Positions 12,601-24,952 of a DNA stretch of 64,000 nt are shown one piece after another. Positions within the stretch are counted from its first letter, which is position 1. Every line of letters starts with the position of its first letter. The notes under the pieces were generated by a model that did no database searches, had not been told where the DNA came from, and saw nothing but the letters and a program-made list of their open reading frames with translations. Where the stretch lies: NCBI GenBank assembly GCA_025345505.1, contig JANVCC010000011.1:3543849-3607848 (forward strand), written 5' to 3'. The DNA is from Todiramphus chloris collaris. Taxonomy: Eukaryota; Chordata; Aves; Coraciiformes; Alcedinidae. Position numbers and translations under genes: made by a program.

Positions 12601-13386
12601 TTTCTCTATGGGACTAGAGTTGAGTTAGCTTGAAGCAGTGCACCAAAATCATTATAATGGGGATGTGAGATCTTCAGAATAAGCTCCTTCAGTCTGTGAA
12701 TCTGCTCAGGCTATGCTGTACTATGTTACTGTAGCTCAGAATACCAGAAGTCAAAGTGCTCTTCTTCACCCACATATAATTATCAAGAAAGCCATGCAAT
12801 AAAAATCAAAATGATAGTCTGAAGGACATATAAAAGGAGATCCAGCTTAAGTCAATCCAAGGCATCTTAGGCTACGTCCACACTGGCATTTCTACAGAGA
12901 TTAGAGATCTAAACCAATAGGATAGAACTATAATGACAGAAGAAGACAGCTGAAAGAGATTAAAGCCATGATACATCAAAATATTCTTAGATATTAAGAA
13001 ATAATTCCTTCACAAGATCAACAACACAGACAGTAGGTGTTGTAGAAAAGCTCTTGAATGGTAGTGAAAAAATTAGGGAAAGAAGGTAATGATCTAACTA
13101 AGCACTGTGCCCCCAGTTAAATGCTTTGCACCTGAATTTCTAGAAATCATATGACAGTTGTGCAAAACAAAATACGGGTTATTGGCTCACATTTGAAAAT
13201 AATGTCTACATTTATCCCATGTACAACTGCACTGAAGCCAAGCAAATTACAGAAATGCCATTAGTCTGCAATGGCCATTCATTCCTTTGGGAAAGATTTG
13301 TATCTCATTGGAAGTGTGGAAAATGAGGCTTCCACTTCTTGTGTCAAATTGGTGACAACGTCCATAGGCACTTATTTATTCATATT
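9607..13386. other. Unique DNA, no gene recognised
   Basis: Nearly 3.8 kb without a firm feature. A phrase near 12,872 ('ggctacgtccacactggc') resembles wording seen in old amniote interspersed repeats, but I cannot assign a family. Scattered frames of 60-106 codons overlap on both strands and show no motifs. Confidence 0.5.
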
Positions 13387-13502
13387 AAGAAAAAAGAAAA
13401 GAAATAAACACAAAGGAGAAGAAGGACAAGAAGAAAGAGGCAAAAAAAAAAAAAAAAAAAAAAGAAGGATAAGGGAAGAGGAATAGGAAAAGGAGAAAAA
13501 GA
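13387..13502. repeat. Purine-rich low-complexity tract with poly-A
   Basis: About 115 bases are almost entirely A and G on the plus strand, including a run of 22 A bases near 13,442-13,463. The Lys/Glu-rich frame through it is a composition artefact. Confidence 0.9.
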
Positions 13503-15987
13503 TAGCTAAAATATTTTAAGATGTATATTTAAAGGACTGCTCTCTGAATTCATAGGAAACAGCGTTTGGTCCATGTGTGACATCCCTTATTACTTCCCAC
13601 TGTACTTGTTAATTTGGCAATGAATGTCCCTACAGTCAGGGTATGGTACTGAAAATCATGCTAACATTTAAATCTCTCTAGATAACATAAAATTATTTCC
13701 ATCCTATTTCTGAAGCATTCCCTGTCATTAGTTTTCTCCCATGACCAGGAAAATTAACAGACATATAAATAAAACAAGAAAGGCAATGCAGTTCAGTTGT
13801 GACTTCCCTTGCAGAGGGAATAAAAAGAAAATATTCTTCCCTTTCATTAGAGTGACTGCCTGCAATAGGGTGAACATCAGCAGAAACAGTGATGGAGAAA
13901 CCTTAGGCAAAGCAACTGGACCAGGAGCTTCCTGGGATTTGTCACATATAGCTGAGAACAGAGAGGTTTGGTAGAGCTACAACCAGTCCATCATCCTGCT
14001 GGAGAAAAAAACGAGGCCATGAGGCTGCTTAGGGAGAAAACATTGACCTTAATTTTGTTTCCGAATAGGCTATTCCTTCCTTAACTTGATTTGAAAATAA
14101 AAGAAAGAAAAAAAAAAAAACAAACAAACCTGAAAAGATGCAAATATATTTTTTTGTAAAACTGAAATACAAAATAATATAGCATATTCTTACTTACAAG
14201 TAGAAACTGTTATGGTCTGTATACAATAATGCACAATCAGAGTGGTGCTGTATGGCCTCTTTATCCCCCATGATGAGTCAGAGTGATCACAGGCGTCTGA
14301 ATAAAGGATGGCACAGTGAAGTATCCTGTCTTTAGACAAGGCATCTCTGAACCTTAGTTTCACTCATCCAGAAAAGTTAAATAACACATACTCTCTGAAC
14401 ATCTTGTAGTTCTTTGATATCCTCTGCTAGAAAGGAGGTTAATTCTGCTAATATATTTAACACTACAAGTCAGCAGGTAAAGAGTTTTTTCCAAAGTGCT
14501 CCAGCAGTTGACCATCAGCTTTGCTTTAAAGCTCTGTCAGACCTGCAAACTGCAATAAATATTATGGAGCTAAATGTGACTTCACCATTCTTGTGAATTT
14601 TGATATTACATAGAAAAATGTGTAATGGCCTCTTCTCGGGACTGAGATTTTCCTGCAGCTTTTTTCTATTCATCTGTGTCTTGTGCTTTGCTCTGTACAA
14701 GTGTTTGCAATGATTTGTAAGCAATCTATGCAGAGGTAGACCCAGCTGAGAATTATTATTACTCAGACAGCTTTATGCACTGACAGATCATAAAATACAC
14801 TCATCTGCTTAATACTACAACATATACTTTCTCTGTATATAGTGTTAAAATGTCCTTACTGACAACCTAACCCTAGGATCAGTAGCTTGAATTTATATTT
14901 ATACCCTTTTGTTTTTGGTTTTTTTTTTTAATTTAGACCTACCACAGTCTAGTTCAGATGGAATCAAGATAGTTTTGTTTAGTTTTGTTCCAGACTATTT
15001 AGATTCTAACATTTCAGGGACACTGTGGTTCAGAACATAACTCTGTTTGGACAACTGCTACTGAGCAACTGTCTGATCAAGTCTTAACTTCTTTGTAAAA
15101 CTGCTGTGAGATCTGTGTCAGGTAGATGCCAAGTGTGACTATAAATATCATTTGGACAGCTAAAGAGGCTGGAGCCAAGCTCTTTCAGAAGAACATTTTT
15201 AAAGTAAGGATGCTAAAAATCTCAGGCTCCCTATGTAAGCTAGAATGTTTTCAAAGCTTGCCAGATCATTCACATTGAATTCAGTGAGACAATTCAAGAA
15301 GGAAGGAAAGGAGTACTGTCAAGAAGGCAGGTAGCCTTGTCCAAGCTCTCTTTCACCAAGAAAATCAGCCTGACTATATTGAAGTTAAGATAGTTAGAAG
15401 ACCGTATTCTTCATCTAGGACTTCAATAAGTTCAACAGGTTCAAAGAGGATTTTGGGCCACTAATAAAATAAAGAGTAAATATGTAGTCCTACTCAGAAA
15501 AACAGTCCAGTATTTTTTCTTTCTCTCCACCAACCACAAATTGCTGTTTGAAAAGTCCATAATGCATAGTAGCTGCTGCAGCTCTGCTACAATTTCTAAA
15601 GCAAAATCACTGCAGCCCATTGTAAAATCTATTCCTAATTTTTAAGGTGCAATGACTGGTAGATCAGTGCTTTTAATATGAATTTCTGTGCTGGTGCAGC
15701 CTTAGCGTTAAATAACAAGAATGACAGTATTGTTAATTTATGCAGAAACTGAAAAGAGATCTTACCCATAATTTTGTTGTGTTTTCAGGGATTGACTTTT
15801 GTTCTAAATGTCAACAGGATGTGCAAATGGCATGCAAGTCTCCCTTAGGACTTGGCTCAAGTTCATATACAGATACTTCTGAGGATGCTTTGGATTCATG
15901 AACTTAAGAAACTCAGCTTAAATATAGGAAGGGAAAAACATCCTTGATAGATAATATGAAAATACTGTAAAAACTCCTGAGGACTTG
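13503..15987. other. Unique AT-rich DNA
   Basis: No gene is recognised. It includes an A-rich run at 14,100-14,130 and one possible SINE remnant listed separately. Confidence 0.5.
14325..14415 (+). mobile_element. Possible MIR-like SINE core fragment
   Basis: 'gacaaggcatctctgaacc', then 'ttagtttcactcatccag', then 'gttaaataacacatac' follows the MIR core order (gacc..gcaa..ctctg..cctcagtttcc..catctg..aataata). It is short and heavily diverged, so the match may be chance. Confidence 0.35.
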
Positions 15988-16040
15988 TATATATTTGTAC
16001 ATATATATATATATGTGAGCACATGTACACAAACACACAC
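15988..16040. repeat. TA/CA dinucleotide-rich tract
   Basis: An interrupted (TA)n run is followed by 'catgtacacaaacacacac'. It is a compound simple repeat. Confidence 0.8.
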
Positions 16041-16854
16041 AGATACTATGAATGCAGGATTTCAAGATAAACTCATTAGCCAATTTAAGCAGTCCTAAAG
16101 TATAATTTTCCAATTTGCCTCCTTGGATTATGTTTCTATCTGATTTACATATTTTTTCCCATTTTCCTTCTTAATTAAAATTTGAAATAAAAGTAAATGT
16201 TGAAAAATTCTTAGAATGATAATCCTGGGAGCTGTCTCTTCAAAAGGAATAGTATTTAAACACAGAGAGATGAAACTCCTCCACACTAGTCCAACAGTGC
16301 ACCTCAGCCTTTTCTGCATGGAAATGCTTATAGATGTGAAAGACCTGATGACACAAATGTTCCTATGTAGATCCCTCTGGGCCATGACAGTGCTGAATTG
16401 CTTGGCAAAGCTGAATGGAAAAAATCTGTGCAAAAATCTGCCCTTGCACTTGTTTATGCAAATAGAGGGCTTGTGTAGATCTTCACACGGTGAAGATCTG
16501 GAAGGCAGAGATTGTTCTTGACTAAGATACAGGGTGTCTTAGAAGTTAATATTTTTCTGAATGTGTGGAGGACATAAAAGGGTTTGAAGAAGAGAGATTC
16601 TTGAGAAAGGACATCTCTGAAGGTCTCTTTTCTTTTGATAGTATTCACAGATAAATTTCCATGGTAGGGAGAGCCTGGTAAAATTGGAAAGAAAAGGTAA
16701 AACCAGCAGACAAATAGTGAAAATAGTCTAAAACATGGGAAGGTTTGTAAACTTCATAGAAAAAGGCATCTGGAGCTCTAAAAGCCAACAAACAAACCAA
16801 CCAAGCAAACAAAAAAACCCCAAACTGGTTTAGTGGAAGGGTAAAGGCTTTGTG
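16041..16854. other. Unique AT-rich DNA
   Basis: No gene is recognised. An A/C-rich low-complexity patch lies at about 16,786-16,824, just upstream of the CR1 copy. Overlapping 101-codon frames on opposite strands at 16,128-16,521 have no motifs. Confidence 0.5.
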
Positions 16855-17391
16855 CCTCCACTCTGTAAGACCCTACCTTCAGTACCTTGTCCAGCTCTGG
16901 AGTCCTCAGCATAAGAAAGACATGGACCTGCTTGAATGAGTCTAGAGAAGGGCCACAGAAATGATCAGAGGGTCAGAGTACCTGTGCTATGAAGAAAGGC
17001 TGAGATAGTTGGGGTTGTCCAGCCTGAAGAAGAGAAGGCACTGGGGAGACCTTATTTCAACCTTTCAATACTTAAAGTTGGCTTTTACAAAGGATGGAGA
17101 AAGACTTTTTACCAGGGCCTGTAGTGGTGGGATAAGGGGTAATGTTTTCTAACTAAAGGAGAATAAATTTAGATTGGACATAAGGAAGAAATTTTTCTCA
17201 TGAGGGTGGTGAGACACTAGAACAGGTTGTTCACAGAATTCACGGATGCTGTATCCCTGAAGTATTCAAAGCCAGGTTGGACATGTCTCTGAGCAACCTG
17301 GTCTAGTGAAAGATGTCTCTGCCCATAGCAGAAGGGTTGGAACTAGATGACTTTGAAGGTCCCTTCACACCCAAACTATTTTGTGATTCTG
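16855..17391 (+). mobile_element. CR1 LINE 3' fragment
   Basis: The 3' part of a CR1 on the plus strand. It begins in the ORF2 C-terminal coding region: the DNA encodes pieces like 'lvrP..QyLvQLWSPQHKKDMDL' and then 'RATEMIRGSEYLCYEERL' in shifting frames. It continues through the 3' UTR phrase 'ttggacataaggaagaaatt' and ends near 17,391 with 'ttttgtgattctg', a worn CR1 terminus. Frameshifts and stops show it is dead. The 5' truncation is typical of incomplete CR1 reverse transcription. Confidence 0.9.
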
Positions 17392-18319
17392 TAAAAGGTT
17401 TAGAGCACAACTGAGCAGTAATAATTCTTCTTTTGGAACAGAACACAGTACTTCTCTTCCAGGTTAAATCCCATTTTCCCTTCATTTCCATTTTACCAAA
17501 ACTTTGCAAGTTGCCCAGGTCTCTGATATACTGGAATATTCAAGACATAAAAATGTTCCACCCATTCCTGTTGAATTTGCTTCTTTAAACTCTTTTTTAC
17601 TCCCATGCATAGGTAGTAGAGTCATTGTTTCTCTTCCACTTCTTTCTTATTACTTGATTCTTGCAATTAGAAATTATATGGTCAGGCTGCTTCACAGAAA
17701 ACAAGCAAGTCGATGGTATTTAGGAGTCTGCTAGTCTGTCTGTTTGACAGTGTAAAATAAGTTACACATACACTCACTGACTTTTTTATATACGCAGTAA
17801 GTTGGTTGATTTATTTCAATAAGGAAAAAAAAAAAAACAACCCCCAGTTTCTAATACTGGGAGTGGCCTTTGTTCCAGAAATAATTATTTATGCACTGCA
17901 TGAGTAGCAGTCAATGACATGACATCAGGCTAAACATGAATGAAGTTTATATTTTGGAGGACAGTTTCCTTACATATATGATATCTGACCCTCATAACAA
18001 ACTTCCTAATAACTCAGTTGGTTTGACAGTTTTGATATCATCACCTCTCTGACAGATTAGGTATATGACTAATATACACATGAAGAAATCTGTTATACAT
18101 TCATGTAAAAAATAATTTAATAATAAAGAGACCACAAACAAACCAAAAAAAAAAAAAAAATCAGTTTGAAGTTGTGATCTTGGACATAAAACATCATTTA
18201 TGCTTGTGAAAACTAAGCCTTCCATCCAACCACCACTACTATCTAGCTTCATCTCTTCTACTGTTCAGCTTTCATGTCAAATATTTATCCTCTTATCATA
18301 AAGTAGTGAGCATGGAGAC
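17392..18319. other. Unique AT-rich DNA
   Basis: No gene or dispersed repeat is recognised. It includes short poly-A runs near 17,823 and 18,146. Confidence 0.5.
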
Positions 18320-18763
18320 TTATTTGAAGCCAATGTCAATGCTGGTCTTTTTTGGCACCATACAGAGGGAGGTAGAGTTATAAAGCTGTTGGCAATTACC
18401 TTTCCTTACTGCCTGAACATCACTTGAATATGTGATATGCATTGCAGCATGCAGAATGTTTGACATCCCAAATTTTTCCTTGTCAAAGCAGGAGTCAGTA
18501 CCTGATGCCACAGCTACAATGGCTTCATTCCTTGAAAATCTGTTAGCAACTATTGTGTTTTTCAGGTTTATTCTATAACAGGGTTTCAAAGTTGACTGTT
18601 GAACACCAGTATCAAAGATAAATCTGATTTTGTTTATATTTTTTGATTTTGAGTTAAATATACATTTCTGAAATGTCTTTCTGAGGTTTCCCTTACTAAT
18701 GATTGTTTTCAGAAATAAATGTTGGGTGTCACAAAAAAAGATTGTTTCACATTTCTGTTTCAT
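18320..18763 (-). other. Unassigned 147-codon open frame, possible exon
   Basis: The longest open frame outside the repeats. Its middle reads like a soluble or extracellular protein segment: FIFDTGVQQSTLKPCYRINL, then SGTDSCFDKEKFG, with several Cys residues and no hydrophobic run. On the minus strand a donor-like AAG|GTAATT occurs after ..DVQAVRK (near 18,400). AG dinucleotides that could be acceptors lie upstream of the FIFDTG segment. I recognise no family. In AT-rich DNA of this size one frame of this length can arise by chance, so it is a weak candidate only. Confidence 0.2.
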
Positions 18764-19494
18764 TTCCTGTCATTTTGTGAACTCTTTTTAAACTAGTCAT
18801 TCAAAATAGTAAACAGATGTCCTAATAATAATTTAAAAATATTTCTGTAAGTAGGAGAAATAACAGCACGTGCAAACCTATGGCTTTCTATTCTACTCTA
18901 TCTACAGCCCCCCTCCACTGCAACAGCCCCAGGTTTTTCCTTCCTTTCTGATTTTCCTATGATCTCAGCTCATACTTCCAAAGCCTGCAGATATCCTGTA
19001 GATAATCATTTCCCCTCAGTACCCTCCATGCCTTCAGGCTCTCTTTTAAGTCTAGCAATTAACAGCTGTCAAATGGCACTCCATGTTGTGGCTGGTTCCA
19101 AAATATACCTATGATAACTGGCTGGTCACTATGTACAGTCTGATTGTGCAGTGTCAGACCCAGAAGAAAAAACTCCTATTGCAGCCTTTCTAAACTGAGG
19201 TTTTCTCCCAGATTTGGAGGGTATTAATTTCAGTCTTTTCCACCTACTCCCTCATTAATTTTCATGAAACTTATCAGTACCTCATTATATTTTCTTGGAG
19301 ACTTCTAGCCCTTGTCCAACATGATTAATTCAACAATAATTTCAGTTTTTAGGGTTTTAAGGGGATGGATAAACAGATGAACAGACAGAACCACTGCATA
19401 GGATTTCAAGAACTCAGAGTTAAACCCAGACTGTCACAAACCTTGTGTTCTAAGGAACTTAAGAGACTTGATATCTATGCACGAAATCCAATTA
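18764..19494. other. Unique DNA, nothing recognised
   Basis: Pyrimidine-rich in parts (18,900-19,030), with no recognisable gene or repeat. Confidence 0.5.
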
Positions 19495-19660
19495 ATGACA
19501 TCACCTTAACAAAGACATAAATATTGTTTTCTTTAATTTACAACTGGATCAACAAAGGCATGAAGAGGTTAGGAGACTTCTCAGGGTCCTAGAAAAAGTC
19601 TGTGGCAAGGCCAGGGATTTTTTTTCTGACTGGCCTGTACTGTAACCTCAAAGCCACTGT
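19495..19660 (-). mobile_element. MIR-like SINE, antisense
   Basis: The plus strand shows the reverse-complement MIR order: 'taatttacaactggatcaac', 'gaagaggttaggagactt', 'ctcagggtcc', then 'gtggcaaggccaggga'. This corresponds to the remembered antisense consensus (ttttacagatgggg..gaggttaagtgacttg..aaggtca..gtggcagagccaggga). Old and diverged. Confidence 0.7.
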
Positions 19661-20835
19661 GATGAATTGGATCTTTACTAAAGGTGTGGTTTTTGCCATG
19701 AAGTGGGACTAGGAAAAAAGGTACAAATCTTTTGGAGTAGCTGGAATATCCTGACTTATTGGGTCCTTAACCCATCCCTCTTACAAGAAGTAGCTACTGT
19801 CACCTATGCCACAGTCCCTGCATGGGGAGAGGGGCAAAAAGGGATAAGGGACACAGGTAATACTTGCAGACACACTAGATTTCTGAAAGCTGAATTTTCT
19901 ACTTCTGATGCCCATCTTGTGAGCCTTTGGCTCCTCACATTTGTCTTGTGTGTTCTCAGCAGCCTACCCTCAGATTCTGCCACAAGCCAATGGCTCAGTT
20001 CCTTTCTTTCCTTGGGGCTCCTCCTGCACTGATACAGGTTGTGACTTATTCTCCTATGACTAGGTTTTGTTATTGAGAATACCTTTGCATCACCACCTTT
20101 CAAGTTCAGATCCTCTCGATTAAGCATTCTCTGTTAGCTCTTTCCTGTTCTTGAGGCAGATAACAGCTCCCTCCTGCAGTACACTCCCAAGAGACATGAG
20201 ACTTGGATGAAAAGGGAATAAACCTAGGGAGTCCTAATATGAAATTGTGCCTCTCAGTGAAATCAACAGCAAAAATTTTATTCCTTTACTCTTTCCATAA
20301 TCCCATGATTCTCATTGCCTGGAGTTGCATCATGTCTTCTGAAAGGCTTAGGCCTCAGATGAGTTTCCCTGGATTTACTGCATACTTTTTCACAACAGTC
20401 ATCTTAAAATTCCTTAAACTCCTTCAGTATGACCCTATCCCCCAGTCCCCATTTCCTGATTTCGTTTGGTGACCTCCTCACACACCACATAAAGAGACGT
20501 TAGAGACGTTTACCATGGAAATCTCAGTCCTTCAGACTCAGCTTTGTTTTCCTAGACTGAATGGCTCTTAAACCCCTGGGAGTTTGTATGATTAAGGACT
20601 CAATGAACCCCAGGAAAGAGTCTGTGATTTGAGCAGCTATTGGTAGTTTAGACCACACTGCCTACACTTCATAATATGAAACATTTACACTTCTGAGTCT
20701 AATTATTTTTAATAAAATTAAGCAGCTGCTAAGTTTTCCCTATATCATGTCCTGAGAAAAGATAGCCTTGGGATTATCTCAGATCATTTTAATAAGCCAC
20801 AAATGTTTTGAAAAAAGAAGAAGCTAAAATATGTG
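19661..20835. other. Unique DNA, nothing recognised
   Basis: No gene or repeat is recognised. Overlapping 107-109-codon frames on opposite strands at 19,703-20,127 lack motifs. Confidence 0.5.
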
Positions 20836-21084
20836 AGGAAAGGAAAGGAAAGGAAAGGAAAGGAAAGGAAAGGAAAGGAAAGNNNNNNNNNNAAGGAAAG
20901 GAAAGGAAAGGAAAGGAAAGGAAAGGAAAGGAAAGGAAAAAGGAGAAAGGAAAAAGGAGAAAGGAAAAAAGATAAAAAAAAGGAAAGAGGAAGAAGGAAA
21001 GAGGGAAGGGAAGGGAAGGGAAGGGAAGGGAAGGGAAGGGAAGGGAAGGGAAGGGAAGGGAAGGGAAGGGAAGGGAAGGGAAGG
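20836..21084. repeat. Compound pentanucleotide microsatellite (GGAAA)n/(GGGAA)n
   Basis: (GGAAA)n runs from about 20,836 to 20,940, interrupted by a gap. A degenerate A/G-rich bridge covers 20,941-21,002. (GGGAA) of about 16 units then runs from 21,003 to 21,084. The plus strand is entirely purine. True length is unknown because of the gap. Confidence 0.97.
20883..20892. other. Assembly gap of 10 N
   Basis: Ten N characters lie inside the GGAAA repeat, so the assembler could not resolve the tract. Ten may be a placeholder and not a measured size. The Lys/Glu/Gly frame spanning it is an artefact. Confidence 0.98.
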
Positions 21085-22891
21085 AGTTATTTCATCTCTG
21101 TTTTTCTGTCTGTTTTGATGCTCATTGATGAATCAGAGATGGAAAAAATAATCTCATAAGTTAACTACAGGAAACTGCATTCAGTATCTGTCTATCATTG
21201 TGACTTTCTTTATGACCTTGGGCTAGATGTTTCCTCATCTTAAATATAGTATCTAAACATATTCTTGCATTTTTGGCTGAAATAAATCATTAGCTCATCA
21301 GACAAGCCTTGCCTGTCACTATAGCCATGTATGCACATACGGTCCTGATCTCAACTGACATCTCTAGGTGCTAATGCTATGCAAAGATTCTGCAATCAAA
21401 ACTTTACTGTCAACTGTACTAAGTCAATCATTTTGTGCAAAATAAAAGCTTTGAGAATCCCATGACAAGTAAGTAAATAAATAAATAATGAGCAACCCCA
21501 CCACGCTTCAGATCACGTTGTTTTGGACAGGAGCTAGAATTTAGTTATGGTGTGAATAGCAGCCCTCAGTTCTCTGTTCTAAAAGCTCCCTTTAAAATTG
21601 CTGCCTTCTTGCACTCTGCATTTTATTACTGGAGCACAACAACAATGTACTAAAAATAAGATGTATTTTCACCCAACCATCTTGCCACTTGAGGATTCCA
21701 GCCATTTATAAAGATATGATAATCTCCTAACTACTTTTCTCAATTATAGAGCAAGTGCTCTAGTCCTCTGTTAACTTCACTTAGCTTTCAGAGATGGCTG
21801 AGGCTGAACCAGGAGCTTGCCACATCCAATCCACTTCAGGTTTTTCTAGACCAGCAATTCTGAAGTGCCTCAGGGCAGCTAGATTTGGCTACCTGGAGTT
21901 TTGTGTATGTTCTTTGTACTTCCAGATAATCCACCTTGTAATACTTTGACAATCAAAACTACAAATGCCACAGATTTCTATGGGGCCTGCTGCTTAACAC
22001 AACTACTGGCCTGCAATATTTGATGAAATCTTCTTTTCTGTCCTTCATGTGAAAATATTAGTTTGTCAAAACTGGTGTCAATCACAAAAAACACACCAGC
22101 TTCCACCTAAACTTTTGTCAGAACAAAGCTTTCTGGCTGAAGCTATGTAATTGTGAAGCAGAAAGTCACTTACCCCAAAATACCTGGCTGCTTGATGACC
22201 AGCAAGGTCTTGTTGCAGCTGTATAAATAATTAAAATTCAGCCAGAAAAGAGAAAAGGTTTTTAGTCCCATGGTTAAAAAATAATTTGGGATGTGGTGAA
22301 TCCACACACAGAAGTCCTTGTCCCAGTAAACATGTATTCATATAAAGAGCTTGGGCACCAGAGGGTGAGCAAGAGACACTTGCCTCAGGGAGACCCAGGA
22401 GGATCTTGCTGTCCGAAGCGTCCCTTTTGTAAATGGAATCATTATTAATGGCACAACATATACATGTTCTTTCTCCTCGTTTCTTAAAAGAACTTGGTTT
22501 GAATTCACTACAATTTTTTTTTTTTTTAAATCCTGAAGAGTTTTGTGGAGACAGGAAAACCATTTCCAAACCCATCCAACTCTACATGGCATCCATCACC
22601 ACAAAAGCAGACACTCTAATACTAATGGTGCTTGTAAAGCATAAATTGAACTTTGCTAAGCAAAATTAAACCAATTAATCATAGGCCAAAACTTCAGAAA
22701 AAAAACCCAGAAGTCTTATAGTGTACTGTGAAAGCTGCCAACTTCTGGAATTTGCAAGTCTCACAGGACAGTGTGTTACTCTGTTTCTGCAACAGCAATG
22801 TCAAAAACAGAGCTTTAAACAAGGCCAATAACATTACCTTTTTTGAGGGTCATATTTATCTCAGATAAGTGTAAATTAACTCAGACTTGAG
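21085..22891. other. Unique AT-rich DNA
   Basis: No gene or dispersed repeat is recognised. It has short AAAT repeats at about 21,474-21,488. Overlapping minus-strand frames at 22,231-22,592 look like chance. Confidence 0.5.
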
Positions 22892-22964
22892 ATTTTTTTT
22901 TGTTTGTTAGTGGTTTTTTTTGTTGTTGTTTTTTGGGGGTTTTTTTGTTTTGTTTTGTTTTTTC
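22892..22964. repeat. T/G-rich low-complexity tract
   Basis: Runs of T are interrupted by G or short G clusters (patterns such as TTTTG and TTG). Confidence 0.9.
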
Positions 22965-24085
22965 TGTAAGCTTTTGGCAAAGAAAGGCTATAAATTCCCC
23001 TAGGATGGATTGTTTTGCAGTTTGCCAGGTCTTTTTGTCCCCAGTCTTATATTGAAGAGAGGTATCTTCATAGAATTCTCCTGCTTGCTTCTCCTCCTTT
23101 CCTCATGATGCGAGCTATCACACATGCATACACAAATACACAAAGATATGGCAGTTATAAATGTGAGGACATATTCAGACATTTCCAGCTGTATTGCCTT
23201 TAAGTGTGTCTCCCCTGACTTTTAACAGTTTATACTTTGCCATTGACGTTAGCAAGATCCTAAGTGGTTATTCTTGCAGGTATACATATTGCCCTTAAAA
23301 AAGTCTTGTCATATTCATACTGCACAGATGGATTTTGTATGGACCCAGAGAGGGGCAATGCCCTTTCAGCAATGCCATTTGCATAGGTAGTGGCAATCCA
23401 GGTTGGCAGAGGAAGGTGGAATTCACACTGTTGCTCTTGTGATAGGTAGCACTGTGGATGCCTGCCTGTTAAGATGATGTTAAAGGTTGCATATGTGCCT
23501 TCTGACAAAAAGGACTCCATGCCATAATGCATTTGACAGGAGAATCCCTTACTGCCTACCTCAAATGATTCTGGATTTCAGCCCAGCTTTGCTGTTGTGC
23601 AATGCAGAGGTATTCACCTTTCCAGTCCTCCTCCCCCCAAAAAAAAACCAAACCCAAACATTCTATCCTACTCTGAGATTTTTTTGGCTTCTTGTCAGCT
23701 TTAGGACCATGATTGCCAAGTATTTCATGAAGGATGGTTTGGACATTATTTGTGGATCCTCCTGAAAGCAGCATGCACCATAAAAATACATTCCATATAC
23801 TAGTCAGTTTTGCATATTTGGGATGTGTTAGATTAGCCTTTTCCTTCTGAGAGAAATTCAACAAGCAATTATTCTGAGATACATATTTTATCCTGGCAGA
23901 AGCAGAGGTTGCTTGAAGAACCTGAGAGTTTAAGACACTTGCATTTTGGTCCAGACTTTAATCCAGGTTTACTTGTTTGGGACGGTGCTGCTTCTCTGTT
24001 CTGTCCACACACACTAATAATTTTCTGCTTTGTAAAGGGCTTGGAGATGAAGAAGAGAAAAATACAGTGTAATACAGAATATTTG
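22965..24085. other. Unique DNA, no gene established
   Basis: No repeat is recognised. A 90-codon minus-strand frame at 23,260-23,532 has mixed, protein-like composition (for example HYGMESFLSEGTYATFNIIL), but I found no family or clear splice pair. Confidence 0.45.
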
Positions 24086-24870
24086 TTTCCAGGGGTGGAA
24101 CATCCACCACCTCTCTGGGCAACCTGGGCCAGGGTCTCACTACCCTCATTGTAAAAATATTTTTCCTTACATATGTATCCTGCAGCTACCGTCTTTTAGT
24201 TTTAAACCATGATTCCCTGTTCTGTCATAACAGGCCTTGCTAAAAAGTCTGTCACCTTTCTTTTAGGCCAAATACTGGAAGGCTACGAGAAGGTGTCCCT
24301 GGAGCCTTTTATTCTCCAGCTTGAACACCCACAACTCTCTCAGCCTGGCTTCATGGCAGAGGGGTTCCAGCCCTCCCAGCATTGCTGTGGCCTCCTCTGG
24401 CCCCGCTCCAACAGGTCCCTGTCTCTCCTGTGCTGAGGACTCCAGAGCTGGACCCAGCACTGCAGGGGGGTCTCACCAGAGCACAACAGAGGGGTAAAAT
24501 CCTCTCCCTTGACCTGCTGCCCATGCCAATTTGGATGAAGCCCAGGATGTGATTGGCCTTCTGGGCTGCAAGTACATATTGCTGTCTCATGTCCAGCTTT
24601 TCATCCACCAGTATCCTCAAGTCCTTCTCCACAAGGCTGCCCTCAGTGTCTTCATCACCCAATCTGTATCGATACTGGGGATCTCCCCAGCCTATTTGCA
24701 AGACCTTCTACTTGGATTTGTTGAACTTCATGAGATTCACATAGACCTACTTCTCAATCTTGTCAATGTCCATATGGATGGCATCCTGTCCCTCAGGTGT
24801 GTCAACCACACCACTCATCTTGGTGTCATCTGCAAACTCGCTGAGGGTGCAAGTGATCCAACTGTCTGTT
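24086..24870 (-). mobile_element. CR1 LINE, truncated at both ends
   Basis: Minus-strand CR1. The plus strand reads 'aacatccaccacctctctgg' and 'gggcaacctgggcc' near 24,100, which lies inside the usual 3' UTR, so the terminal part is missing. Minus-strand coding pieces of ORF2 follow: FADDTK near 24,825, GDPQYRYRLGDEDTEGSLVE near 24,680, KANHILGFIQIGM near 24,560, and LCCALVRPP near 24,480. The catalytic FADD segment is preserved but the frame is broken. It ends abruptly near 24,870. Confidence 0.92.
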
Positions 24871-24952
24871 TGGATGTAACTTTTCATAATTATTGTTGAC
24901 TCCATACATTTTGTTGAAAACTCTTTCTAAACTCAGATGATACAAATTATAG

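Noticed and set aside
14048-14064. 17-base match to the LTR U5 phrase (cttaattttgtttccga)
   Set aside because: No polyadenylation signal or other LTR sequence around it. A 17-base AT-rich match between two places in 64 kb can be chance.
20833-21159. 108-codon plus-strand frame across the GGAAA/GGGAA array
   Set aside because: Lys/Glu/Gly repeat translation of a microsatellite with N bases inside; no real protein.
24531-24899. 122-codon plus-strand frame
   Set aside because: Antisense of the CR1 reverse-transcriptase region, not a separate gene.
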